Positions 1 through 8,235 of a stretch of DNA of 14,185 bases are shown piece by piece. The translations under genes were made by a program, and so were the position numbers. The stretch lies in contig UZAE01014464.1 of NCBI GenBank assembly GCA_900617975.1, forward strand, positions 1 to 14,185, read 5' to 3'. The notes beneath the pieces are model-generated. The model had not been told where the DNA came from and did no database searches. It was given only the letters and a program-made list of their open reading frames with translations. Every line of letters starts with the position of its first letter. Position 1 is the stretch's first letter. The DNA is from Rodentolepis nana. Its lineage: Eukaryota; Platyhelminthes; Cestoda; Cyclophyllidea; Hymenolepididae.

Positions 1-200
1 GGGGGGGGGGGACAGAATAGTGTTTCAAAGACGAAGGTGGAAAATAGGTGAGGTGAGTACTGTGGAAGTAGTCGAAAATGACATACAGTGGGGTGATGGT
101 AATTTGAAGTCAGCAATGAACGGCCGGTTTATAGACTTTTATGTCGTATGAGTATACGTTGCCAGGGTGCACCACATGGAGGTAAGTCTATCGCACACCT
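1..200 (-). mobile_element. Repeat X, copy 1 (partial, runs off the left edge)
   Basis: This stretch matches 9910-10170 in the same orientation: a G-run followed by GACAGAA, then GAGTACTGTG, GACATACAGTGGGGT, CGTATGAGTATACGTTG and CCAGGGTGCA, ending at a GCACACC/GCACCCC boundary. Element orientation is taken from the other copies, whose 3' tail matches the LINE tail, so this copy is on the minus strand and its 3' end lies beyond position 1. The 40-bp motif duplicated at 9998-10077 is single here. The G-run at 1-11 corresponds to a shorter G-run near 9912. The repeat boundary at about 200 abuts the LINE fragment that starts at about 202. The repeat class is not recognised; no protein domain is visible. 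Confidence 0.85.
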
Positions 201-201
201 C

Positions 202-378
202 CCAGCGCTAAAGTCAATGAAGGAAACCCAGAGATACTGGGAAGCCAAAAGAAAGCCAATATACTGCTATTAGTTAACTGCTATATATGTACACACCACA
301 CATGAGGAAAGCTGAAGTCAACTAAAGGGCTAATGATAACTATCAAAACGCCTGCCATTTGATATAAATAAATAAAAA
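202..378 (+). mobile_element. 5'-truncated 3' end of the LINE (plus strand)
   Basis: This is the 3' end of the same non-LTR retrotransposon family as 4590-5504, in the opposite orientation. The frame 205-273 encodes 22 residues, including ALK, then QRYWEA, then a stop (TAG). It matches the last residues of the larger copy (PALK...QRYWEARRQL). The 3'UTR follows: GCTGAAGTCAA, GGGCTAATGATAA, CTGCCATTTGA and a TAAATAAATAAA tail ending near 378. Everything upstream of the last coding residues is missing, as expected from incomplete reverse transcription. It is a dead copy and is not expected to be expressed on its own. Confidence 0.9.
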
Positions 379-612
379 GTTACCGATTCGTCAAGGTACT
401 TAACTTGATTGAGCTAAAATCGGCAAATATTCATAATTATATGTTACCAAAATGGTTACATCTTGCTCGAAACTCCATCTTTCGTGATGAAAGTCAGCAA
501 TTAAAGATTGAAATTGATCAGATTGATTCGTTTGCATTCTATATAGACTTCTACAGTTTTGGAATTATTTAATTAAACAAAAAAATGTTTGTTTTGTTGT
601 AATCTGCCTTAG
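379..612. other. No gene seen
   Basis: A+T-rich sequence with no supported frame. Its last ~20 bases (TTTGTTTTGTTGTAATCTGCCTTAG) are pyrimidine-rich and end in AG, so they could act as a splice acceptor for the patch that starts at 613. Confidence 0.5.
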
Positions 613-980
613 GTGCAAAATGTTGTTGAGAGCAGACCGTTAACAAGCATTGACATATATTTCCATTTATTGGGACATGACCTGACTTTAAAATTTAAAA
701 TCGGGTATTTCGAAGTTGAACGGGGGCACATGGGTTTAGAAACGAGTTTACACATTTTCATTTTAACTCCGTCTTCAAAGTGTTTAGAACTGGTTGGAGG
801 AAGAATTGTTACGGGTATTTGGTCTTGGTTTTTCGATTTTTCCTATTGCTCGCGCATACTGACGATTGCATCATTGCGGACGATGAGGAAGGCAAGTTGA
901 TCTTATTTATGCCTTACAGGATTCTACGTTGGCCAATCCATTACGGTTATCACACTAATGCCAAGCTTTCCCACAATTAA
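613..980 (+). pseudogene. Exon-like patch in two overlapping frames
   Basis: A frame from 613 stays open for 95 codons (to 900) in DNA where stop codons should come every 15-20 codons. It directly follows an acceptor-like CTGCCTTAG. Its first ~65 residues look protein-like (for example SIDIYFHLLGHDLTLKFKIG). Beyond about 812, at a GGTATTTGG that might be a donor, this frame becomes less convincing. A second frame takes over to a stop at 980, containing DDCIIADDEEGKLILF. Two readings are possible: an old gene or element fragment broken by a frameshift between about 800 and 850, or two pieces of one gene joined by splicing. No family was recognised and there is no signal peptide or catalytic motif. 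Local G+C is higher than in the flanks. Confidence 0.3.
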
Positions 981-1350
981 GACATGGAATGTTAGAAATC
1001 ACCATCTGCACATATTGCGAGATTTGTCGGACCTGATAGGTCTTTTAATCTGTAAGACAACGCTCAATAGGAAAATGGTGCTCTTCAATTAAATTATTTC
1101 CATAACTAACTTAACAGTTGGTAATGGCTGCTTTACTTAAACACATTAAGTAGGTATTGTTGATTCGCATATTTGATGAAATGCTGAAAGAAAGTTGAAG
1201 AGAACTTGATGAAATGAAAGCAATTCAAATAAATTAGCTCTACCGATAGGTTTAATTTTTTCTAGTCTGAAATGATTGGATATGATTTTAATCAATTAAA
1301 ATAGATTAAGTTGAAATCGTTAGAAAGCAATGACATTCCCAATGTAAACG
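981..1350. other. No gene seen
   Basis: A+T-rich sequence with frequent stops in all frames. No repeat partner was found within the window. Confidence 0.5.
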
Positions 1351-1790
1351 TTAGGCTTTCCTTAATAAATTTGAACAAAAAGATTCAACAAGTATTGAAT
1401 AGAGGGTACGTAACCCCACACAAGTGAAGTCATAGGTGGGACTAAATTTTGTGACAAGGAAGGAGGACTCCCATTGTAAACAAGCAACAAAGTCTTTTTG
1501 GTTGAGACTTGAGTGCATGAGTGCTTGAATAAGTGAAAGACGGAGCCAGTCGAGACTTTGGCTGCAATGGGTGAAATAAATGCATAGGTACACCGTACGC
1601 AGGTATGGATAATAGTCAACAGCATACGCACGCATGAAGATATTAGCAATGAATGCATGAATGAATGAGAGATTGGGGCACAAATTTCATCTGTGCCATT
1701 TTTGCTGTCACTACCTTCGTGCAATGTTAACTAACCATGGAGTAATAAGTGATGCTAAAAGAGGGTGAGCGATTGATTGATTAAGAGATT
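1351..1790 (-). repeat. Unclassified dispersed repeat, minus copy
   Basis: This patch is richer in G+C than its surroundings. Read on the minus strand, 1778 down to 1713 matches 3786-3850 on the plus strand, including ACTCCATGGTTAGT, AACATTG and ACGAA with one-base differences between these words. Weaker similarity (GTGTACCTAT) continues to about 1590. Two overlapping minus-strand frames of 110 and 120 codons (1683-1351 and 1724-1362) are open here. Neither contains a recognisable domain, and two frames open at once usually means low stop density rather than coding. (TGAA)n-like runs occur at 1655-1670. It is most likely a decayed transposable element of unknown type. Confidence 0.55.
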
Positions 1791-2141
1791 GCACGAACAC
1801 AGCAACTCATGCAGCCAATAGCCAAGATGATACGTGGGCATTTGAGATATGTGTGAGGATTGAATGAATGGGTGATAGTAGAGATAGGCCTCAGGAATAC
1901 CCATGTCTCCTCAACAAAATATCAAATAGTCTATAAACGAATATGTGCCCCACACACATTCCACAACTGGATTTTGTATCTGTCCACAGGCCGACCAATT
2001 GCAATCTGATGCACACGGTTATGGTCATTGCTCCGGCTTAGCAGTGTTGTTGCCAGACATACCACGATTGGTCAGGAGACACACGAAAGCCTTTTCAAGG
2101 CCTTTCTGACGCAGAAGATTGAATTACAATTCTTGTGGGGG
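1791..2141. other. Mostly empty; weak exon-like patch at 1987-2106
   Basis: Within this stretch 1987-2106 is G+C-richer and open for 40 codons on the plus strand after TCTGTCCACAG, ending in TGA at 2107. The minus strand is also open across much of it, so strand and coding status are undecided. It may belong to the neighbouring dispersed repeat. Nothing was recognised. Confidence 0.25.
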
Positions 2142-2547
2142 CTAAATTATCATAAATAGAGATATGTGTTTACTGTTTCTTTTTTAGTTTAACAGGCATT
2201 TTGATGTGAACCTTTATTACCCTGATTCAACCTTTCAAGCCCAATTTCCGAGCAACACAAATGATTCATTTCAGGTGACACCCAAGAAATCTAAAGGTGT
2301 CAGAGTAGCAACGCCATTAAAACAAATAAATTACTAGGGACCTGAAGACTGGTTAAATCAAAAGAGGATTCTATTCAAAAGTAAAGAGAGTGTTGCATGG
2401 AATGCGCAGGAAAATATTAAAATTCCACCCGCTCATCAGCTTAAACTACACCAGAGTCACTTTGGAGTACAGGAAGAGAGAAGGAGGTACTCAAATACTC
2501 CTGTTGCTCTTTATGCGTCAAAAAGGTTGTATTCATTGTCTTCATAG
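2142..2547 (+). pseudogene. Duplicated exon-like block, copy 1, with in-frame TAG
   Basis: A pyrimidine tract ending in TTTTTTAG (to 2187) is followed by an open frame of 49 codons (2188-2334) containing KKSKGVRVATPLKQ. A TAG stop lies at 2335-2337. The same frame then stays open for 69 more codons to TAG at 2545 (EDWLNQKRILFKSKE..., IPPAHQLKLHQSHFG). The long stop-free run on both sides of one stop suggests a coding sequence broken by a nonsense mutation. Bases 2142-2328 are repeated at 2960-3141. No family was recognised, and no membrane segment or signal peptide is visible. Alternatives are a decayed host exon captured in a duplication, or an old transposable-element coding fragment. It cannot be called functional from sequence alone. 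Confidence 0.45.
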
Positions 2548-2959
2548 GTTTCGGTGCGAGAGAATGCTTTGCCCAAACCACTCCATGTGCTAATAAAATA
2601 CAAAACGGACGAAAAATTTCATCAATTTTGTAGAGTTTCTTATTAAAATCCACTCCACTCAGTAAAATTTAAATGCTATCAAATGTTGCCCACTTTACGC
2701 ACTTAATCATTTCAGGACATTTTGAACCCTATTTCTTTAGTTTCTCGTAAGAATTAAGGTCATCTAAGCGAATTACGTGGGGTTTAACTGTTAAACGATC
2801 TTTCTATGTAAAATTTTCATTCCATAAAATTTGAAGATTTATAGGAATAGAGAAAACCGGTTTCCTCTCTAATGGGACATTAGAGAACTAAGATCATTTA
2901 AAAGCGGATAGAAAGCAAGAGAGGGGAACTTTTTTAATTTTGAATTATCAAAGCATACT
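2548..2959. other. Spacer between the duplicated blocks; small hairpin
   Basis: No supported gene. It contains a perfect 8-bp stem with a 3-base loop (CTCTAATG-GGA-CATTAGAG, 2867-2885) just after a 10-bp palindrome (AAACCGGTTT, 2854-2863). The minus-strand frame at 2441-2653 is the antisense shadow of copy 1. Confidence 0.4.
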
Positions 2960-3370
2960 CTAAATGTTTGTAAATAGAGATAGCTGTTTACTGGTTTTTC
3001 AGTTTAACAGACCTTTTGGTGTGTGGCTTTATGACACTGATTCAGCCTTTCAAGCTCAACTTCTGAGCTACACAAATGATACGTTGCATGTGACAACTAA
3101 GAAATCTAAAGGGGTCAGAGTAGCAACGCCCTTAAAACAGGAAGTTCTGGTGATTTTGAGCAAGTGTGACGCAACCACATAATATACGAAAACCCGTTGA
3201 GGAATCTCCAGAAAGTGCTGACCATTATTGCAATCCAATCCATTAGTTGAGAAAAGCAAACGTTTTGAAGGCTATAGAATAGGCGTCGCTTTGGATGAAG
3301 ACGATAAGGAAGAACCTGGGTAGAAATACATGCTGAATTAAATCCAAAAAGAGACGATTTCAAATATTGC
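2960..3370 (+). pseudogene. Duplicated exon-like block, copy 2, decayed downstream
   Basis: Acceptor-like GGTTTTTCAG (to 3002) precedes a 59-codon frame (3003-3179, TAA at 3180). Its first 46 residues match copy 1 at 33 positions by eye, including an identical KKSKGVRVATPLKQ. After that motif the two copies diverge. Downstream (3183-3370), short protein-like runs occur in different frames, such as PVEESPESADHY and VALDEDDKEEPG, separated by stops. That pattern suggests a frame broken by several indels. The matched block is 2960-3141, about 820 bp from its partner in direct orientation. The product was not recognised. The neighbour copy implies local duplication rather than independent insertion. 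Confidence 0.45.
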
Positions 3371-3785
3371 AAGTAGATACCAATTGAGAAATAACAGAAA
3401 ACCTTTTCGGAACTTTACTCCCGTTCCATAGATCCATCCTGATCATCTACGAAGACTTATTTAGTGCCTTCTACCCATTTAAATCTTTTTGGAATTTTTT
3501 GCACGAATTTTCGACATTTGGAGAGACATTCGTATCGCTAGAAAACGGAAATATTTAATATACAAATATGATTTTATCGTGACTTTGGCGTTGATGTGGT
3601 GGAGAAGGTAAAGGAGAGTATTTAACAAGATTTAATGACGACTAGAATCGGCTTCCTCCAAGGTTCAGCGAATCTTGCAACAACTAAAAGGACGAAGAGG
3701 TTTTAAAAAGAACAATCATATAATGTAAGACCGTTATATGTGTCAATTAAAGCATTTATTTTTTTACCCAATCACAAGGATCGTG
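3371..3785. other. No gene seen
   Basis: A few short G+C-richer runs (near 3420-3470 and 3590-3700) but no frame longer than chance and no repeat partner in the window. Confidence 0.4.
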
Positions 3786-3945
3786 ATTCAATCGTTCACC
3801 CACGCTAAGCACCAATTTTTACTCCATGGTTAGTAAACATTGTACGAATATGTTGATAGGCATTGCTCATGGGAACAAATAGGTGCATACGTAGGCCAAC
3901 AGGCCATCATAACATGTGTACCTATTATGTCCATAAGGCAAATTC
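3786..3945 (+). repeat. Unclassified dispersed repeat, plus copy
   Basis: Inverted relative to 1590-1778. The best-matched core is 3786-3850 (CAATCG, TCACCC, ACTCCATGGTTAGT, AACATTG). A weaker tail reaches GTGTACCTAT near 3918. No coding frame. No terminal inverted repeats of its own were found. Class unknown. Confidence 0.55.
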
Positions 3946-4589
3946 ATATAACATAGCATTACCTCACAGTCAGGTTCAATAAATTTAAGGCGACTTACCT
4001 GACTTCGCAGGCCATTCCACACTTGGGGATTTTGGCATAGAAATGAGCGAGGATATGTAATAGAGTCTTCATGTAAGAATACGCACCATTTGCTCGCACT
4101 TTTATTTGCTCCACATTACACACAAATTTGAGGTTCGAAGTTAAGTGGCATAAAGTGCCTCAGAATTTCGTAGAAAATAAGTAATTGTGATGCATTAAGT
4201 GGGTGCCAACTCTACTTAACGAGTAGTTTCAAAGGTTTTAATATTTTTTCCCACCAGAACATCACATGTTGAAGAGACTTCTTTTTCTCTCATTCGAATT
4301 AGTTAATGGCGTGTCTTATAAATGAAATGAATTCCGATTCCTCATCTTTATCGCGAATATGTTTTAAAATACAATTTTGCTTTAAGAAAAAAAATATACT
4401 GTAGTAAATGGGTTAATTTAAAGAGCGAAATTCGTAAGATTTAACTTCAAAACAACTAGAATGAATTGATGAAAAGTTTTAAAAAATGAAATAAATGAAA
4501 TCAAGTAGGTGAATACATTCAAATTATTACAAGCAAGATAAATATCTTGCCTTCCAAATCATGCAAATATAGACCGACTAAGAAAGTTT
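3946..4589. other. No gene seen
   Basis: A+T-rich sequence with no supported frame, RNA gene or repeat partner in the window. Confidence 0.5.
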
Positions 4590-4697
4590 GTTTATTTATT
4601 TACTTCAAATGGCAGGCTTTATGATATTTATCATTAGCCCTTAATCTTTGACTTCAGCTTCCCCCAAGGGTGAGGGGGGTACATTTAAAGCAGTTTA

Positions 4698-5483
4698 TTA
4701 ATAGTAATTCATTAGCTGTCTTCTTGCTTCCCAGTATCTCTGACTTTCCGTCCTTGTCTTTAGGGCTGGACATCGAATCAGGTGGGTCTTCTTCATTTCC
4801 TCCTGTAGGTTACATAGAGGACATGTGGGTTGAGTGTATAATCCCAATCTGTGATGGTGTTTTGCCAAGCAATCGTGTCCGGTACGTAGTCTAAACTCAG
4901 CAACGGGTTCGATTCTTGGCCAGTCGGCTATGTCGGAGAGTGCCACTGTCCACTGTTTCTCCTTTGTTCGAGCTTTGAGTTCGTTGAACCTGGAGGTCTG
5001 GAATTCTCTCCTGATTAAGGCCTCCATTGTGTGGAAAGACATCGGCCGGTCCATGCATTGCAAAGTCGTTGTCCCCTTCTTAGCAAGTGTGTCAACTACA
5101 TCAATGTCTGCTAATGGGTTCATGGGGGGAGAGAGGCTTTTTGGTTTGTCATCGATTTGTAATGCTTTCTTCAGTTCTATAGCTTTCTGTATTAGACCAG
5201 ATTGCGTTTTCAGGTGTCTTGGTCTATTCTCATATTTGCTGAAGAACTTGTCCATGGGAATGCGCAGAAGCTTCTCGTACAGGATCAAGGCCATTTCTTT
5301 GATAAGGGAACCTATTGTGGTGCTTCCTGTAACTATGAGCATTGCATCAATGGGTGTTGATTTTATCCATCCAGTAATTAGTCGTAATGCTTGGTTGTGT
5401 GCCTTCTTGATTGGTTTGAGAGTCAACTCTGTGGCTGTAATGAGTGGCTCACAGCAATACAACATTATTGGCTGAATAAACAT
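4698..5483 (-). pseudogene. LINE polymerase C-terminal fragment with RNase H deleted
   Basis: 261 codons without a stop. Residues 1-125 (PIMLYCCEP, then NQALRLITGW, then RPRHLKTQSG) are the region after the reverse transcriptase palm, known in LINEs of this type as the thumb and linker. Residues 126-137 (DIDVVDTLAKKG) are the last motif of an RNase H domain, normally preceded by about 100 residues carrying its acidic active site. Those residues are absent, so the domain was deleted in frame between about residues 124 and 127. Residues 198-240 hold RLRTGHDCLAKH and a CX2CX9HX3C pattern (C221, C224, H234, C238). The first ATG at 5483 lies in a truncated element, so it is not a true start. A 181-codon plus-strand frame over 4930-5475 is its antisense shadow. 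Lack of stops suggests a fairly young insertion. Confidence 0.93.
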
Positions 5484-5504
5484 CTATTGGCTGAATAAAC
5501 ATCT
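5467..5504. repeat. Perfect 19-bp tandem duplication at the LINE 5' edge
   Basis: ATTGGCTGAATAAACATCT occurs twice back to back (5467-5485, 5486-5504) with no difference. It encodes the start of the LINE fragment (MFIQPI on the minus strand). The extra copy sits exactly at the truncation point, pointing to template slippage or repair during insertion. Confidence 0.95.
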
Positions 5505-5865
5505 CCGACTATGAAAGTAAATTATGCGGATTTTGTGTTAATCAGGAAAGCGAATGTTGCAAAAGAGTTTAAATTTTGCCCTCAGAATAATTTTAGGTTT
5601 GGAACAGCTGATTTCAAAAACAATTTCATTGAAATAATTCAAATCTTTCCTGATACTGATACTTTAAGCAATAATAATTTTGGTTATCTAAACTATTTTC
5701 CCATTTTTGGCATATAGCAATTATCAGAGAGCTTCCACAATTAATAAATGTGGGGTGTAAGGCATTAAATACTCTAAAGGATGGTAAATAAGTAGTATTT
5801 TTCAAATTTGGGGATCGAAAATAGCCTAGAGTGCTACTGTTCTTCCGAAATTTAATCAACAATGC
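5505..5865. other. No supported gene
   Basis: A+T-rich. A 68-codon plus-strand frame (5511-5717) and an 82-codon minus-strand frame (5874-5626) overlap here. Neither has a recognisable motif, splice context or repeat conservation, so both are left as chance frames. Confidence 0.4.
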
Positions 5866-6055
5866 CTTCCACAATACTCATCTCACCTTTTCGGTGCCTT
5901 TATGTCTGTCTCTCTTTTGTATCCGTGAATCATTATTCTGTTCCCCTCCACTCTCGACTTGTTGTCACTTTGATGTTCCTCCTCCTCTCTGTAAAGCCCA
6001 AATTTAGCTAAAGGGCTGATGTTAATTATCAAAACGCCTGCCATTTGAAATATAC
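5866..6055 (+). mobile_element. Repeat X, copy 2 (5'-truncated)
   Basis: Matches the 3' half of the copy at 9805-10170 on the opposite strand: ACTCATCTCACCTTTTC, GTCTGTCTCT, CTCTCGACTTGTTGTCACTTTGAT, then the shared LINE-like end AAAGGGCTGATG and CTGCCATTTGA. The tail has decayed to AATATACATATATG instead of clean TAAA units. The upstream half of X is missing. Confidence 0.85.
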
Positions 6056-6360
6056 ATATATGTCAAATTTGTGAAAATATTGAGCAAACTGGAATTTATC
6101 CGATTAATAACGATTTTTTTAGATCGTGCTTAACAAATTCGCTTAAATTATGGGACTGCAAGCAATTATTACTAGTGCAGAGAAGTTGCGCTAATCTTCC
6201 AAGCAACGAACAAGAGACATCTTCAAGCAGGAGTAAGTCGAAATTGGAAATGACAGATTTCAAAACAGGTTTTATCTAGTTTAGATTCGCTACTTGTGCT
6301 TTATATAAAATGATGTGCTTCATTTCAAGTAACCAATTAATAACCTTTAACCAATTGCCC
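6056..6360. other. No gene seen
   Basis: A+T-rich, no supported frame. It may be the diverged left part of repeat Z copy I, but no clear match to the DNA left of copy III was found. Confidence 0.4.
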
Positions 6361-7510
6361 TTAATGTAAAATGATAGTCATCGGTTTAAGTAGCTAAAAA
6401 AAGAATTTCAAAAGAATTTAAACACTGATTCGTCTTGATTAATTCAATATGTTTTAATTTCAGCAACTTATGCAAATTTGAAAGACTTCATTAAATGCTA
6501 TCTCATCCTCAATATTATGTTATTCTGAAAGTTAATTATATTTTTAACACTGTTTACAATTGATATTGTCTTTATGTTTTAAATGATTCACCTAAATTTA
6601 ATTGTATTTCTTGTAGATGCTGTTGGAATCGCTAAATGGATTTTGCTATGAATGCAGCAAAGCTGGAAATGCAATAGCAAATTTTAAAACTGAAATTTAA
6701 GCACCCACATTTTTTAATTAATTTAATTAAAACTAAATTGCATTGTCCTAAAATAAATGATAGAACACATTTGAAGTCATAATATTGCGGTACTCACAAT
6801 TTCAATAAAACCTAATTTTGGGTTGGAACAATTTTGCAAGTTACTGTCGCAACATAGGCTATACAAATGTATTTCAATTTTGCTTTGGATAAGAATTCTT
6901 CAAACGGAACAAATTAATAACACATTCAAAATGAAGCCTCTTATTATGCACTCAAAATGTCAATTAATCGACTCAATTAAAGTAACCAAATTCCCAGACA
7001 TTATAGCCCGTTTATGCCATACTTTGAAGGAACACAAGTTTTAAAGTTAATTGCAAATATATTAACTGGGGATTTAGTGCTAGTAAACAAAACAGAACGA
7101 CTTTCGATGTGAAAAATGTAGCTGTTAGCAACATGAATAACATCGGAATGCAGTTGAAGTTGCATAGGTTTTGCTCATCTTTTAATATATTCACGTTTAA
7201 TCTAACATATATCATTGCACAAAAACATCTTCTCAACCTTCTTATGCAGTGTCTTGTCAGGTTCTTAAGCTGTCAAAATATGCAAATATTAGAAAAGTAT
7301 AACCTTTCTACTCGAATTGACCACTTTCAAGCCATGTAATTCTCGAGATCAAGTGGTCCAAGTCAGTTACCTTCATTCAATTGGAATTGTGATAATTCAA
7401 ATGATAATATCGATATATATTTACCATACTAACCGCATTGATGTTGGTAGCTAATTATTTATTCCTTAAATTCATTGATTTTAAAATATTCTAATCATCA
7501 AATTAATAGT
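6361..7510 (+). repeat. Repeat Z, copy I (longest)
   Basis: Left part (6361-6700) matches 11961-12310, for example GAATTTAAACACT, AGACTTCATTAAATG and GCTGTTGGAATC. Middle part (6850-7100) matches both 10190-10440 and 12534-12780 (CTCTTATTATGCACTCAAAATG, GATTTAGTGCTAGTAAACAAA). Right part (7100-7510) matches 10440-10849 only. Bases 7056-7243 are identical to 10395-10582. Several 60-76-codon frames lie inside but are not kept open between copies in one frame except where the DNA is identical, so they are treated as chance. Strand is arbitrary. No terminal repeats, polymerase or transposase were seen. It is either an unclassified transposable element or a local segmental duplication. Confidence 0.85.
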
Positions 7511-7799
7511 TAATTAACACAATACTGAAATTTTCATTTAAATGCATTTTAAACCAATTGCTACTGAATATTTATTAGTAGATAGTGTGCGAATTATGGT
7601 GGTCGTATGTAAAGCTGCTTAAAGAAATACGCAGTTAAGACATTAATCAGAATATGGCTTTTTCGATTCATATTCTTCCCCAGTGCGGTCGCCAGCAATG
7701 CCGCACTTTTAGAATGTGCGTGCCATTTTTCAGTGCATCAACAAATGAGACATATACGATTATGCATGCCATTGTTAAAAAAACCTAATTCATCAAGTT
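7511..7799. other. No gene seen; short hairpin
   Basis: A+T-rich except around 7680-7730, where a 7-bp stem (AGTGCGG...CCGCACT, 7682-7707) with a 12-base loop stands out in G+C. No further structure or repeat partner was found. Confidence 0.4.
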
Positions 7800-8004
7800 T
7801 CAAAAATGCTTAAATGAAATGAACATTTGAATGAAAACCCGGTCACATGACATATGAAGTTGAGTCGGTGAAGTGAAACCATATGGGTATGGTGAGTTTG
7901 CAGGTGAAGGGCAATAATAGTGACACTTATTTGCTGATAATAAACCATTCTCATCTGCCCCTTGGCAGATTGTGGTATAGTTGACCGCACGTCTTTTTAC
8001 GAAA
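7800..8004 (-). CDS. Cysteine-containing exon-like frame (uncertain)
   Basis: A minus-strand frame open for about 68 codons to TGA at 7800. It follows an acceptor-like GTGCATAG ending at 8005. There is no ATG upstream in frame, so it could only be an internal or last exon. The text reads FVKRR, then AVNYTTICQGADENGLLSAN, then KCHYYC, then a proline/serine-rich stretch and a fourth Cys. The C-x(12)-C-x3-C spacing with a preceding basic KRR resembles small secreted Cys-rich arachnid proteins in general style. That is too little to name a family. No AATAAA follows closely. It lies about 270 bp from the terminal-exon-like frame at 8270-8506 on the same strand. Splice phase (phase 2 start) does not fit directly to the signal-peptide exon at 11514. 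Confidence 0.22.
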
Positions 8005-8235
8005 CTATGCACAATTTTTCAAAGAAATTAGATTCATGTTAGCTGTGCTAGTTGAACGAGATCTAACAATTTCAGTCCGCCTTGTAATAATGTCTTAATT
8101 GCCTATAACGCCATTTTTCTAAGCTACATTATTCCCCCAAGGTTATTGATCTGGTTCAGAAAGTATGAACATCGCGAATGCACGCAACACTGTTGAGTAG
8201 AGTTGAAACAACAGAAATTTGCTAAAGGCATAGCA

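Larger units (their letters stand above)
4590..5504 (-). mobile_element. LINE (non-LTR retrotransposon) fragment, 5'-truncated
   Basis: A minus-strand LINE 3' half with coding region 5483-4698, a short 3'UTR, and a tail at 4610-4588 reading CTGCCATTTGA then TAAATAAATAAA. The shared 3' end (GCTGAAGTCAA, GGGCTAATGATAA) also occurs at 202-378. Part of it occurs in the X repeats. The 5' boundary is at the 19-bp duplication 5467-5504. A reverse transcriptase tail, an RNase H remnant and a C-terminal zinc-knuckle-like motif in this order are typical of RNase H-bearing LINEs of the I/R1/Jockey group. The exact clade is not resolved. With the 5' half gone, it cannot move on its own. Confidence 0.95.

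Noticed and set aside
1..11. G-run at the window edge as a telomere or assembly artefact
   Set aside because: X copy 3 has a shorter G-run at the same place (near 9912), so it is a natural expansion within the repeat.
1655..1672. Short TGAA-type repeats as a possible CRISPR or tandem array
   Set aside because: Only a few imperfect 4-base units with no spacers, in eukaryotic DNA; ordinary simple sequence.
1351..1724. Two overlapping minus-strand frames of 110 and 120 codons
   Set aside because: Both are open at once in a G+C-richer dispersed repeat, with no domain or splice context. Low stop density explains them better than coding.
4930..5475. 181-codon plus-strand frame
   Set aside because: It is antisense to the recognised LINE polymerase on the minus strand and has no motif of its own.
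5511..5874. 68-codon plus and 82-codon minus frames
   Set aside because: A+T-rich, overlapping on opposite strands, no motif, no splice or repeat support.
7012..7339. 74- and 76-codon frames repeated at 10351-10654
   Set aside because: They are conserved only because the DNA is identical there. They overlap on both strands, end differently in the two copies and are absent from copy III.
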